From contig NZ_JBMSDV010000002.1 of assembly GCF_049445855.1 (NCBI RefSeq), forward strand, positions 62,001-126,000: DNA of 64,000 nucleotides, given 5' to 3'. The notes below the pieces were generated by a model that made no database searches, had not been told where the DNA came from, and saw nothing but the letters and a program-made list of their open reading frames with translations. Shown here one piece after another: positions 32,112 through 41,700 of this stretch. A program made the translations under genes and the position numbers. Position 1 is the first letter of the stretch. The number at the start of each line of letters is the position of its first letter. The stretch is from JAGOCV01 sp049445855. GTDB lineage: Bacteria > Pseudomonadota > Gammaproteobacteria > Burkholderiales > Burkholderiaceae_C.

Positions 32112-32195
32112 CGCTGAGCAGCTCGACGCATCAGGCGTAACGACGGGTGGATGGACCATCCTTGGACGCTGGTGGAAGTGGTTGGATGAACTTTG

Positions 32196-32224
32196 TTGCC
32201 GAGGGCGAAAAACAAGGCTATAAT
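32196..32224 (+). promoter_or_regulatory. Outward-facing promoter at the ICE right end (Pcirc-like)
   Basis: -35 TTGCCG (32196-32201), 17-bp spacer, perfect -10 TATAAT (32219-32224), pointing out of the element 70 bp before the att site. In ICEclc an outward promoter at this end drives the integrase once the element circularises (from memory). In the integrated state it points at tRNA-Cys and tRNA-Leu. Confidence 0.6.
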
Positions 32225-32292
32225 TGAGTTCTTCACTAATCACCACAGTGGAGAAAGTGATTGGGAAACAGAGACTTAGCGCTCTAATGCAT

Positions 32293-32310
32293 GACTCGTT
32301 TCCCGCTCCA
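32293..32310. other. ICE right attachment site (3' end of tRNA-Gly)
   Basis: GACTCGTTTCCCGCTCCA equals, apart from one base, the last 18 nt of a typical bacterial tRNA-Gly(GCC), including the CCA end. No other part of a tRNA-Gly precedes it: the sequence to its left cannot form a T-arm stem. This is the expected junction left by ICEclc-type integrases, which target tRNA-Gly 3' ends. The complete tRNA-Gly should lie at the far left end of the element. Confidence 0.85.
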
Positions 32311-32340
32311 GATTTGAAGGGCCCGACCCTTCCATGCAAA

Positions 32341-32366
32341 AAGGGAAGTCCATACTTCCCTTTTTT
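32341..32366 (+). terminator. Strong hairpin with T-run between the ICE end and tRNA-Cys
   Basis: AAGGGAAGT (32341-32349) and ACTTCCCTT (32354-32362) pair perfectly over a 4-nt loop, followed by TTTTC. It is chromosomal, so it originally separated tRNA-Gly from tRNA-Cys. It would stop readthrough from the ICE promoter or act in tRNA precursor processing. Confidence 0.75.
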
Positions 32367-32384
32367 CTTGAAAGCGACGGATCT

Positions 32385-32458
32385 GGCGCGATAGCAAAGC
32401 GGTTATGCACCGGATTGCAAATCCGTGTAGGTCGGTTCGACTCCGGCTCGCGCCTCCA
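32385..32458 (+). tRNA. tRNA-Cys (GCA)
   Basis: 74 nt. Acceptor arms GGCGCGA/TCGCGCC, discriminator U and an encoded CCA. The anticodon loop ATTGCAAAT gives GCA, with a normal GGTTCGACTCC T-loop region. It starts only 19 bp after the terminator-like hairpin. Confidence 0.97.
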
Positions 32459-32462
32459 GGTT

Positions 32463-32499
32463 ACAGCCCCGCCAACCCTGTTGTCGGGGCTGTTTTGTT
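32463..32499 (+). terminator. Terminator after tRNA-Cys
   Basis: ACAGCCCCG/CGGGGCTGT stem (9 bp) with a 13-nt loop, followed by TTTGTTT. Confidence 0.7.
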
Positions 32500-32522
32500 T
32501 CACAATGCCGCTACCGTGCACC

Positions 32523-32615
32523 GCCTCGATGGTGAAATTGGTAGACACAGCGGACTTAAAATCCGCCGCTTTCCCGCGAGGGGGCGTACCGGTTCGATTC
32601 CGGTTCGAGGCACCA
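32523..32615 (+). tRNA. tRNA-Leu (TAA)
   Basis: 93 nt with the long variable arm of class II tRNAs. Acceptor arms GCCTCGA/TCGAGGC, discriminator A, encoded CCA; the anticodon loop ACTTAAAAT gives UAA. Confidence 0.97.
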
Positions 32616-32644
32616 TATCCGGTGAGGCAAAAAAGGTCAGACAT

Positions 32645-33283
32645 ATGTCCAGCAGCTACGAGGCCCCTTTCGAGATCCACGTTCATGGCGATGTGCCGTT
32701 GCGCGCGGACGTGCAATACGAGCAGATCCAGGACGCTTTGAAGCCGCTGTGGAAATATGCGGGCGCCCGCTCGCTGGCCGATGGCGCTGGCAGCGTGTAT
32801 GAAGAAGAGCCCGGCATCCAGTTCCATACCGAGAAGCATCTGCTCCAGATGTGCTGGACAGTCGGTGGCGACGAAGACTTCCGCCAGTCGCTCGACGACA
32901 TGTGCATGAGCCTGAACGAACTGGCCGAGCAGGGTGCTGCGATCGAAGTCACGTTCTACGACGCCCAGTACGACGAGGAAGACGAAGACGCCGGACGCGA
33001 TTCGCGCGACGACTTCGTCATGCTGTTCGTCGGCCCCACGCCCGCAGCCATCATGCAGGTGCAGCGTGACCTGCTGGTCCAGGACGTGGTGCATCTCATG
33101 GAACGCCACTTCGACGGAGCGGAGCTGGGCGGCGTGGTCGGCGAGATCGACAAGTTGTTCAGCCAACGCTTCGACGACCTCGTCAGCTCGCTCGAACTCG
33201 GCAAGCCTCCGCGCGGTCCCGGTAGCGGCCCGGGCAACCCGGGCCATGGCGGCGGTGGCCGCAGGCCGCGTCATCTCCACTGA
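32645..33283 (+). CDS. Conserved Burkholderiales protein of unknown function (DUF6806-like)
   Basis: A 212-residue protein; ATG at 32645, 29 bp after tRNA-Leu. It is acidic (a run DEEDEDAGRD in the middle), mainly helical, and ends in a Gly/Pro/Arg tail with GNPGHGGGG. No enzymatic motif. I believe this is DUF6806, a family found mostly in Burkholderiales, but the function is not known. First chromosomal gene after the ICE. Confidence 0.75.
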   Translation: MSSSYEAPFEIHVHGDVPLRADVQYEQIQDALKPLWKYAGARSLADGAGSVYEEEPGIQFHTEKHLLQMCWTVGGDEDFRQSLDDMCMSLNELAEQGAAIEVTFYDAQYDEEDEDAGRDSRDDFVMLFVGPTPAAIMQVQRDLLVQDVVHLMERHFDGAELGGVVGEIDKLFSQRFDDLVSSLELGKPPRGPGSGPGNPGHGGGGRRPRHLH

Positions 33284-33341
33284 ACGTCTTCTTGGCGTCT
33301 GACGCCTCGGCTATGCTGTGCTCCTCATCAGGAGACGCAGC

Positions 33342-34655
33342 ATGGCGCTTTTTTCGCAGGATGCACTGAACCCCGGCGTTCGCAAGCGCGAAGTCTTTGG
33401 CTGGGCGATGTACGACTTCGCGAACTCCGGCTACACCACCGTCGTACTCACCGCTGTTTTCGCCGCGTACTTCGTGGGCGGCATCGCGCAGAAAGCCGAA
33501 TGGGCCACGTTCGCGTGGACGCTGGCCCTCAGCATCTCCTACGCCATCGTCATCCTGACCATGCCGAGCATCGGTGCCTATGCCGACCTGCGCGCCGCGA
33601 AGAAGCGGTTGCTGATGCTGTTCACCATCGGCTGTGTGCTGGCCACGGCCGCACTGGCACTGACACCGCGCTTCAGCGGCGTGTCAGGTGTCGCAGTCGC
33701 CATGGTGCTCATCATCATTTCCAACGTCTTCTTCACTTATGGCGAGTCGTTGACAGCGGCGTTCCTGCCCGAGCTTGCAAAACCCGATGCCTTGGGCAAG
33801 GTCAGTGGCTGGGGCTGGGGCTTCGGGTATTTCGGCGGCATGCTGTCCCTGGGGCTGAGCCTTGGTTACGTGCTGTGGGCGCAATCGCAAGGCCTGCCTG
33901 CCAGCCACTTCGTTCCCGTGACGATGCTCATCACCGCCACCATCTACGGGCTTGCTGCCGTCGTCACGTTCCGTCTGCTGGGCGAGCGCGCCGTACCCAA
34001 CCCGAATGCATTGCAAACGAGCGGCCTCAAGGCATCGCTGAAGCAACTGCAGAACACCTTCAGGCAGGCTCGACGCTACAAGGACTTCATGTGGCTGATG
34101 GCCTGCGCCGTGTTCTACCAGGGCGGCGTTGCCGTCGCCATCACGCTTGCCGCCATATACGCGGAAGCCGTCATCGGCTTCAAGCAGCAGGAAACGATGG
34201 TGCTGATCTTCGTGCTCAACTTCGCGGCAGCGGGCGGCGCTTTTGCCTTCGGCTACTGGCAGGACCGCATCGGCCACAAGCTGGCCCTCGGCATCACGCT
34301 GGTGGGCTGGATCGCCACCTGCGTCATCGCAGCTGCCGCCACGACAAAGGGACACTTCTGGTGGGCCGCCACCATCGCCGGCCTCTGCATGGGCTCCAGC
34401 CAGTCCGCCGGGCGTGCACTCGCGGGCATGTTCGCTCCCCCGAAGCAGCTGGCCGAGTTCTACGGGCTGTGGACCTTTGCGATCCGGCTGGCGAGCATCA
34501 TCGGCCCATTGAGTTACGGCGTCATCACCTGGGCCACCGGCGGCAACCAGCGGTTGGCCATTCTTTCGACAGCGGGTTTGTTCGCCATGGGGCTTGTGCT
34601 GCTGCGCTTTGTCGATGTCGCACGCGGCCGGGCCGCAGCCAGCGGCGCCATGTAA
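33342..34655 (+). CDS. UMF1/Atg22-type MFS transporter
   Basis: A 437-residue membrane protein. The ATG at 33342 is chosen for the AGGAGACG site just upstream. Twelve transmembrane helices are apparent. The N-terminal MYDFANSGYTTVVLT is the signature of the UMF1 (vacuole effluxer Atg22-like) branch of the major facilitator superfamily. The loop GAYADLRAAKKRLL corresponds to the MFS motif A. Substrate unknown. It stands alone between a small gene and a response regulator. Confidence 0.88.
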   Translation: MALFSQDALNPGVRKREVFGWAMYDFANSGYTTVVLTAVFAAYFVGGIAQKAEWATFAWTLALSISYAIVILTMPSIGAYADLRAAKKRLLMLFTIGCVLATAALALTPRFSGVSGVAVAMVLIIISNVFFTYGESLTAAFLPELAKPDALGKVSGWGWGFGYFGGMLSLGLSLGYVLWAQSQGLPASHFVPVTMLITATIYGLAAVVTFRLLGERAVPNPNALQTSGLKASLKQLQNTFRQARRYKDFMWLMACAVFYQGGVAVAITLAAIYAEAVIGFKQQETMVLIFVLNFAAAGGAFAFGYWQDRIGHKLALGITLVGWIATCVIAAAATTKGHFWWAATIAGLCMGSSQSAGRALAGMFAPPKQLAEFYGLWTFAIRLASIIGPLSYGVITWATGGNQRLAILSTAGLFAMGLVLLRFVDVARGRAAASGAM

Positions 34656-34828
34656 GAGGCGTACCGGCGAGCAGGCGAGGCGGCATGATGCCCCGCATTG
34701 TGTGAAGAATTCTCAATTTTCAGCGCACTTACCCGCCCGGTTGACGATTGTTGACATTTGCCGCCTTCAAGCTGCAGGGGGCTGGCCGCATCATCCGTGC
34801 CATTCCAATTTCCATGGTGACGCGGATT

Positions 34829-35515
34829 ATGAGCAGTCAATATCGGATTCAGACTTCGCTGATCAGCGCAGACGCGCTTCTGTGCCAGAAGATTTCACGG
34901 GGGCTGGGCGAAAACGGCCGCGTACCCGAAACGCACGGTAGCGTAGCCTGCTTCCAGAGGACAAGGCAACCCAGCGAGTGCCGGATCGTCGTGCTCGATG
35001 CGGATCTTCCCGACGACACGGCATTCGAGCTCATGGCGCAGCTGCGCTCATCAGGCAACATCGGAATCATTCTTCTCTCTAACCAGAATTCAGTCGCGCA
35101 GCGCGTGCGCGCCATGGCTGCAGGCGCAGACATCTGCCTGGGCAAGCAGCCCGTGGACATGCTGGAAATCAGCGCGGTCATCGACGCACTGGAACGTCGA
35201 CTGGCAGAGCAGCAACCCGCACCACCGCAAAGTCAATGGCATCTGTCCAACGGCGGCTGGGTGCTGAACGACGCACAGGGCGCCAAGGTGGAGCTCACCA
35301 GACTCGAACGCGCCTTCATCTCCTGCCTCTTTGAAAATCTTTATGAGCCGGTCAGCCGCGAGAAGCTCATTGCTGCAATCGGCGGAGATCCTTATGAGTA
35401 TGCGCCGCACCGCATCGATGTTCTGGCAAGCCGCTTGCGGCGAAAGGCTTCGCGACATGGTGTGACGCTTTCCTTGCGGTCTGTGAGAGGAACCGGATAT
35501 GCATTGACTGCCTGA
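34829..35515 (+). CDS. Atypical OmpR-type response regulator
   Basis: A 228-residue protein. The start at 34829 (MSSQYRIQ) is preferred because the receiver fold begins there; 34814 is an alternative. Receiver (about 5-120): the phospho-Asp candidate is in VVLDADLPDD and the conserved Lys in LGKQPVD, but the acidic pair after strand 1 is reduced to a single Asp (LISADALL). A C-terminal winged helix (about 135-228) ends SVRGTGYALTA, as in OmpR/PhoB proteins. No histidine kinase is adjacent. It may control the surface-protein locus downstream, which is inference. Confidence 0.82.
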   Translation: MSSQYRIQTSLISADALLCQKISRGLGENGRVPETHGSVACFQRTRQPSECRIVVLDADLPDDTAFELMAQLRSSGNIGIILLSNQNSVAQRVRAMAAGADICLGKQPVDMLEISAVIDALERRLAEQQPAPPQSQWHLSNGGWVLNDAQGAKVELTRLERAFISCLFENLYEPVSREKLIAAIGGDPYEYAPHRIDVLASRLRRKASRHGVTLSLRSVRGTGYALTA

Positions 35516-35548
35516 TCTTCTTCAGATCTGAAGCAAAGTTTTCGAGGA

Positions 35549-35587
35549 ATCGCGTGCATTGGCCTTTGGCCGATGCACGCGATTTTC
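35549..35587 (+). terminator. Rho-independent terminator after the response regulator
   Basis: ATCGCGTGCAT (35549-35559) pairs perfectly with ATGCACGCGAT (35573-35583), extended by GGCC/GGCC inside, then TTTTC. It separates the regulator transcript from the surface locus. Confidence 0.85.
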
Positions 35588-35751
35588 ATTTGTTAAATCA
35601 ATTTCTTTCCCGAGAGGTTTTGCAAGAAATCGAGAGAAAAGCGCAATGAATCTTTGATTGCCAATCCCCAGAATTCCGGCCATCTCAGTAAAGGACCGTC
35701 CAAGCGAGACCGGAAGGTCATGACTTGGCAAGACAGGCAAGGAACCAGGGT

Positions 35752-38700
35752 ATGGAAACTCCAGACAATCAATCGCCAGCCTCCTCAAGGGGCTGGATCC
35801 TAGCTGGCCACCGTTTGAGGGAGAGAGCCAGATGCATGCTCCAACGAGGGGCAATGCTTGCTTCTGCACTCCTCCTTCTTGTCTCGGCGCCTGCATTTGC
35901 GCAGAACACCATCCTTGTCAGCAAGGCATTCGGTACGACGTCCATCGTTCCTGCCAGCTCGACCAGCATGACCATCACGCTGGAAAACACGGATGCGGCT
36001 GGACCGCAGACAAATCTTGCTTTCACCGACACTTTCCCGGCCAATCTGAGTTGGACGTCCATCACCTCCAACAGTTGTGGTGGAACCTTGTCGCCGGCTT
36101 CAGGGCCTGCGACCTCGTTGTCTTTGACCGGCGGCTCGATTCCCCCTGCGACGGCCGGGGGTCCGACCTCCTGTCAGATCGTTGTCCAGGTCACTTCCAA
36201 CGTTTCCGGTGGAAAGACAAACGCAATTGCCGCGGGCGCCGTCACTGCGTCAGTCAACGGCTCTGCCACGCAGAACGGTACAGGGGCCGCAGCCACACTC
36301 CTTGTGGCGGCCTCGCAGCGCCTTCTTACTTACAAGAGCTTCACGCCATCGACGATCGCTGTCAGCGAGTCGTCGATGATGGAAGTGACGCTCGTCAATC
36401 CAAATGCGTTTGCCGTCACTGGCCTCAGCCTGTCCGATATCTTTGCGACGGATGTCACGCGGACGCCGGCGGGTGCTGGAACGCTGGTCATTGCCGCGGG
36501 CTCGGTTACCAACAACTGCGGTGGCACTTTGACGGCAACGCTGGGCTCGGGTAGCGTTGTCCTTTCGGGTGGCGCATTGCCTGCGGGGGGCAACTGTTCC
36601 ATCAGGGTGCCTGTTCGGGCAACGGCGGAGGGGTTGTATACGAACACCATTCCGACAGGGCGCACAACCACCGATCAGGGACCGGGCACGGACGGTGCTG
36701 GCAGCAGCGCACAACTGGCGGCGCAGAACGGCCTCGCGATCAGCAAAGCCAGTGGCTTGGGCGCGGTCAACAGCGGTGTGGTTCTCGGGCAGACGGCGAC
36801 TTCCAGCTGGACCCTCTTCAACCCGTACAGCCAAGCGGTCAATGGCGTCTCGTTTGTCGACAACTTTCCGGATGCGAACGGAAACAGCATTCTCGACTAC
36901 CGGGTGACCGGTGCAGGCAGTTTTTCTTTCTCTGCGGGTTGTGGCGGAGCAGCGAGTGGAACGGTTCTTCCGGGCGGCGCTGGCATCTCTGTTTCCGGGA
37001 TCTCTATGGCTTCTGGTGGGACGTGCACGTTCTCACTCAACTCGGTACTGGCCAACGACGCTGTCGTTGGCAGCACGAATCGCGTACCGGTTGGGGCTGT
37101 TACCGGAACGCTGACTGACGGCACGCCTGTCACCAACTCCACTGAGGCCACCTGGACGCACACGATTCTTCCAATTGATACGGCTTTCGAATTGCGATCG
37201 ATCAAGTACTCGGTGAACCCTCTGGGGCAATGGCTCACATATCCGGACTCCAACGTCATCGATCCTGGTGGCAAGGCCAAGTACCTCATCATGCTGCGGA
37301 ACGGGAACGGCTTCTCTGCCACCGGCGGTACTTTCGTCGATACCTTCCAGCCGACGACGACCGAGGGAATTGCCAGCGACCTTGTGTTGGCGACGCCGCT
37401 TAACTATTCCTTTCTCAATTGTGGTGAACCTGGCAACACGTTCTTCAATGCTGCCAACGGATTTTCCACGCCGCCGGTGCCTCCAACATTGACACCGCAC
37501 CCGTCGGGTAATGGCTTCACCGTTCAGAACCTGAGTGTTCTCGGCCAATCCGAAGACGGACAAGTGAATGGGACCATCAACTGCTTTATCCAGGTGGAGG
37601 TGACCGCAACATCCATTGGGCGGCACCGCAACCTCATTTCTCCCGCAAGCGGATCGGGATTCCGGCCTTCGATTGCTCCCGCGGGTACACCTGGGAACGG
37701 CATTACCACCATCACCCCCGGTGCTGATCTGGCGACGGTTGCCGTACGGGGGCCACTGCGGGTTGCCAAGTCATTCTCCCAAGCTCTCGTGGCAAACAAC
37801 ACAGGCATCAACCGATTGACGGTGACTGTCAGCAATTCGAGCACGGCTGCCCTTCAGAACCTCGCGTTCATTGATCAGATGCCTCTGTTCAACGGTGACG
37901 TTTACATGCGTGTGGCAGCCGTTCCGAATATCGTCAACACATGTGGTGGAACGATTGGCATCGACTCCGGCATCTATCGCAATTCCTTCACGCTTTCTGG
38001 CGGTACCGTGCCGGCACAAGCAGGTGGCGTAGACGGCACGTGCTCTGTTTCCCTCGATGTCCTCAGCATTGTCTATGAGCCGAATGGATATCCCGGCGCA
38101 GACTGGAATCACGGGGGCACTTTCCCAGGCCCGAACAAAATCAGTACCGGGGCGGTAACCGCGACCGTCGCGGGAAGCGGGGTTCAGGTATCGAATGCGG
38201 ACGCCGCTGAGGCAGGCTTCCGTTCGCTTGCCTTGTCCATATCGGCGACAAAGGCCTTCAATCCTTCCACCATCCTTGGCGGCGGTACTTCCGATCTCAC
38301 GATCACGGTGACCAACCCCTACGCAGGGGCTGAGGGTGCCTTGACGAACATTTCCGTGACGGACAACCTTCCCTCAGGAATGATCGTTGCCGACCCTGTG
38401 GTGAAGAGCACCACTTGCGCGCCCGGCGTTGGGGGCACGGTTGTCGTGACTGCGAATGCGCTGGGCAATACGGTCAGCATGACCGGTGCCCAGCTTGCGG
38501 GTGGAGCGAGCTGTACCGTCACTGTGCGTGTCACGGCTCTCCAGACCGGCACACTTGTCAACACGCTGCAAGTGGGGGATGTGCGCTCTTCCAATGGCGC
38601 CACGACGGCCACGCCTTTCAGCGCAAACCTCGTGGTGCAACCGCGTGTCGGCGTGGAGAAGCGGTTCATTCCGAATCGCATCCCGGTCGGTGGCACGAGT

Positions 38701-41700
38701 GAGCTCGAGATCCGCGTCTACAACGCCAATGGCGCGCCTGCCAACAACATCAGCATCACCGACAACATGCCGACGCAGATCCGTGTGGCGTCGCCGGTGA
38801 CGATCGTGCAACCCGTTGCCGGTACGAACTGCTCGGGTCTGAACGTCAACGCGCCCGCAGGCGGCAACACCATCACGAGCACTGGTTTGACATTGCCGGC
38901 ATTCAGCGAATGCCGCTACCGCGTCCGCGTGACGTCGGATGTCGTCAGCGCCGCACCGCACTGGGTCAACACGATTCAGCCGACGGATGTGAGCAGCCTG
39001 GAAGGTGGCATCTACACGGCGGATGCGACAGACGAGCTAGAAGTCTACGCCGCACCGGTTGTTGCCAAATCATTCAGTGCTTCGGCAATTGATATGTCGC
39101 AGACTTCGGTGCTTACGCTGCGTGTAACCAATCCGTCTACGGGCGGTGCGCCAATGACCAATGTGGCGCTGGTCGACAACCTTCCGGGGGGCATCGTCGT
39201 CGCGGCAACGCCCAATCTGGTGACGGTTGGCGCATGCGCCTCGGGTACGGTCAATGGTGCGACTGCTGGCTCTACGAGTGTGGGCTGGTCCGGCGGCACG
39301 CTCGCTGCAGGTCAGTTCTGTGAAATCCAGGTGGCAATCCGTGGAACTGCGGTTGGCAACTACACCAACACACTGCCGGCGTGCGACCTGTCGGCAACAC
39401 CTCCTGTCGCCGGGACTTCTGCTGCTGCGACCGCGACGTCCTCCGGCACGACCGTCTGCAACATTGATGCTGCGACCGCGCCGATCCAGGTGGTCAACAA
39501 CCCCCCAACCCTCATCCTGCGCAAGACGACGACAGGCGGCGTGGGCGGCCCCTTCGGCTTCACGCTGACGAACACTGCGCAAACCACGGGCTCTGCGAGC
39601 ACTGCGGCGGCGGGCGCCGCTGTTCAGGTGGATGCCGATACGGGCATAGCCGGTGTTCAGGCTTTCAATGTGGTCGCGACTGGTACAGCCGTGACGATCA
39701 ACGAGTCTTCGCTGCCCGCCGGCTGGGCCGTGCAGTCCGCCACCTGCGCCAACACAGGTGGTACGACGGTCGGTTCGCTCTCGGGCTCCACCTATACCAT
39801 TCCTGCTGCCAGCGTTGTCACAGGTGATGTGCTGACATGTGATTTCGTGAACCGCGCGCCCGCGCCGGCCATCCAGGTCACCAAGTCTTCTGCCATCACC
39901 ACGGATGTGGGCGCAGTTGGCCTTCTCGATGCAGGCGATGTCATCACCTACACGGTGGTGGTGACCAACACCGGCAATGTGACCCTGAGCAACCTGGCTG
40001 TCACGGACGTTTTCAATGGTGGTGCGCCGACCACGCTCACGTGTCCGTCCACCACGCTCACGACCAGTGCACCCGGCAACACCGTCACGTGCAATACCTA
40101 CACCCATACCGTGACGCAGGCTGAGGTGGACGCCGGTGCACCACTGGTGAACGTGGCCACCGCCACGGCACGCGACCCTGCCAATACCGTTGTGACCGAC
40201 GACGACACCCGTACGCTGAATGTACTGGCAGGTGCTCCGTCGTTCACGCTGGACAAGCGCGCGGTGTCGGGCTTCCCATATGCGAACGTCGGCGACGTCG
40301 TCAATTACGAGTACGAAGTCCGCAACACCGGCAACGTGACCCTGAGCAATCTGGTCGTCGCCGATGACCGCATCCCCGCGGGTGCTGCGTGCCCGGTGAC
40401 GACGCTGGCCCCGGCTGTCAGCACCATCTGTACCGCAAGCTACACGGTGACGGCGGCGGACATCATTTCCGGCTCCGTGACCAACATTGCGACCGCAACG
40501 GTCACGCCTCCGACCGGCACCTTGCCACCCGTGACCGACACCGTCACGGTGACGTCCGTGTCCTCGCCCGACCTCGTCGTGAGCAAGACCCACGCACCCA
40601 TCGAGTTCACGGCGGGTCACCCGGGCAGCATCACGTTGAACGTGGGCAACCTGCGCAACGTGGCGACCTCCGGCATCGTGACGGTGACGGACACGCTCCC
40701 TGCGGGACTGACTGTGGCGGCCGATGGCTTCACTGGTGTGAATCCGATGTGGTCGTGTTCTGGCCAGGGTACGGCTGTGGCGACGTGTACAACGACGACC
40801 GTCATTCCGGCAAACACACCGCTGGCAGGCTCGCCGTTCAGCATCACTTTCGGTGTCAATGTTGCTGCAGGCCTGAACGGCACGCTGGTGAACAACGTGA
40901 CCGTCAGCGGCGGCAGCGAGCTTCCCGTGTTCGTGACGCCGGGCAACCGCGCCACCAATACGCCCGGTAACACCGACGCCGATCCGATCCTCATCAAGCT
41001 CCCCGGCTCGCTGGGTGGGCGTGTGTGGTTCGACAAGGGCGCTACCACCCGTGAATACGACGGATCAGACGCCACCCTCCAAGGCTGGCTCGTCACCGCC
41101 TACGACATGAGCAGTGGTGCGCCGAGACAGGTTGGAACCGCGACGACGGCGGCCGACGGCACCTATACGATCGAAGACCTCGTTGCCGACCAGCCGTACA
41201 AGATCGTCTTCCGCGATCCGCAGACGGGTGTGGCCTGGTCAGTGCCGGAGCCCAGCTGTACGGCGGGTGGCAATCAGGCCGGACTGCGCCTGTGGCCGCA
41301 GGAGCGTGGTGCGATCGAAGCGACGGTCACGGCCGGTGCGCGTACCGATTGCGCGAACCTTCCGGTCGATCCGAGTGGCGTGGTCTATGACTCCGCTGGC
41401 CGCAACGTGATTGCGAATGCCATCGTGACACTGAGCCCCGTGGGCGTCTGTACCGGCTTCGATCCCGCGCTGCACATCGTCAACGCGGGCCTGGGCGGCT
41501 ACACCGTGAGTGGCAACAGCATCTCGATGCCGACCAACGTGCTGGGCATGTACCAGTTCTTCTTCACACCGGACTCGCCGGCTTCCTGCCAGTTCTCGCT
41601 GAGCATCGATCCTGCCTCGATTCCGAACCACAAGTTCGTCTCGACGTTCATTCCGCCATCTGGCGCGTTCACCGCAAGCTCAGGCTTGGGTACGCACCTG

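Larger units (their letters stand above)
1..32310. mobile_element. Right-hand part of an ICEclc/PFGI-1-class integrative and conjugative element
   Basis: The block carries the conserved ICE maintenance set in order: AlpA, ParA, small protein, ParB, DUF2857, STY4528-type replication protein, PFL_4669, DUF3158, SSB, topoisomerase III. It also has typical accessory families (DUF3275, DUF932, DUF3577, DUF3085, XF1762). It ends at a copy of the 3' end of tRNA-Gly, the known integration target of this family. Integrase, relaxase, type IV secretion genes and the other att site are not in the window, so only one boundary is seen. A mercury transposon and an IS3 element are nested inside. Confidence 0.9.

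Noticed and set aside
32293..32310. A complete tRNA-Gly gene at the ICE end
   Set aside because: Only the last 18 nt are present; no acceptor 5' strand, D-arm or anticodon arm can be found upstream.
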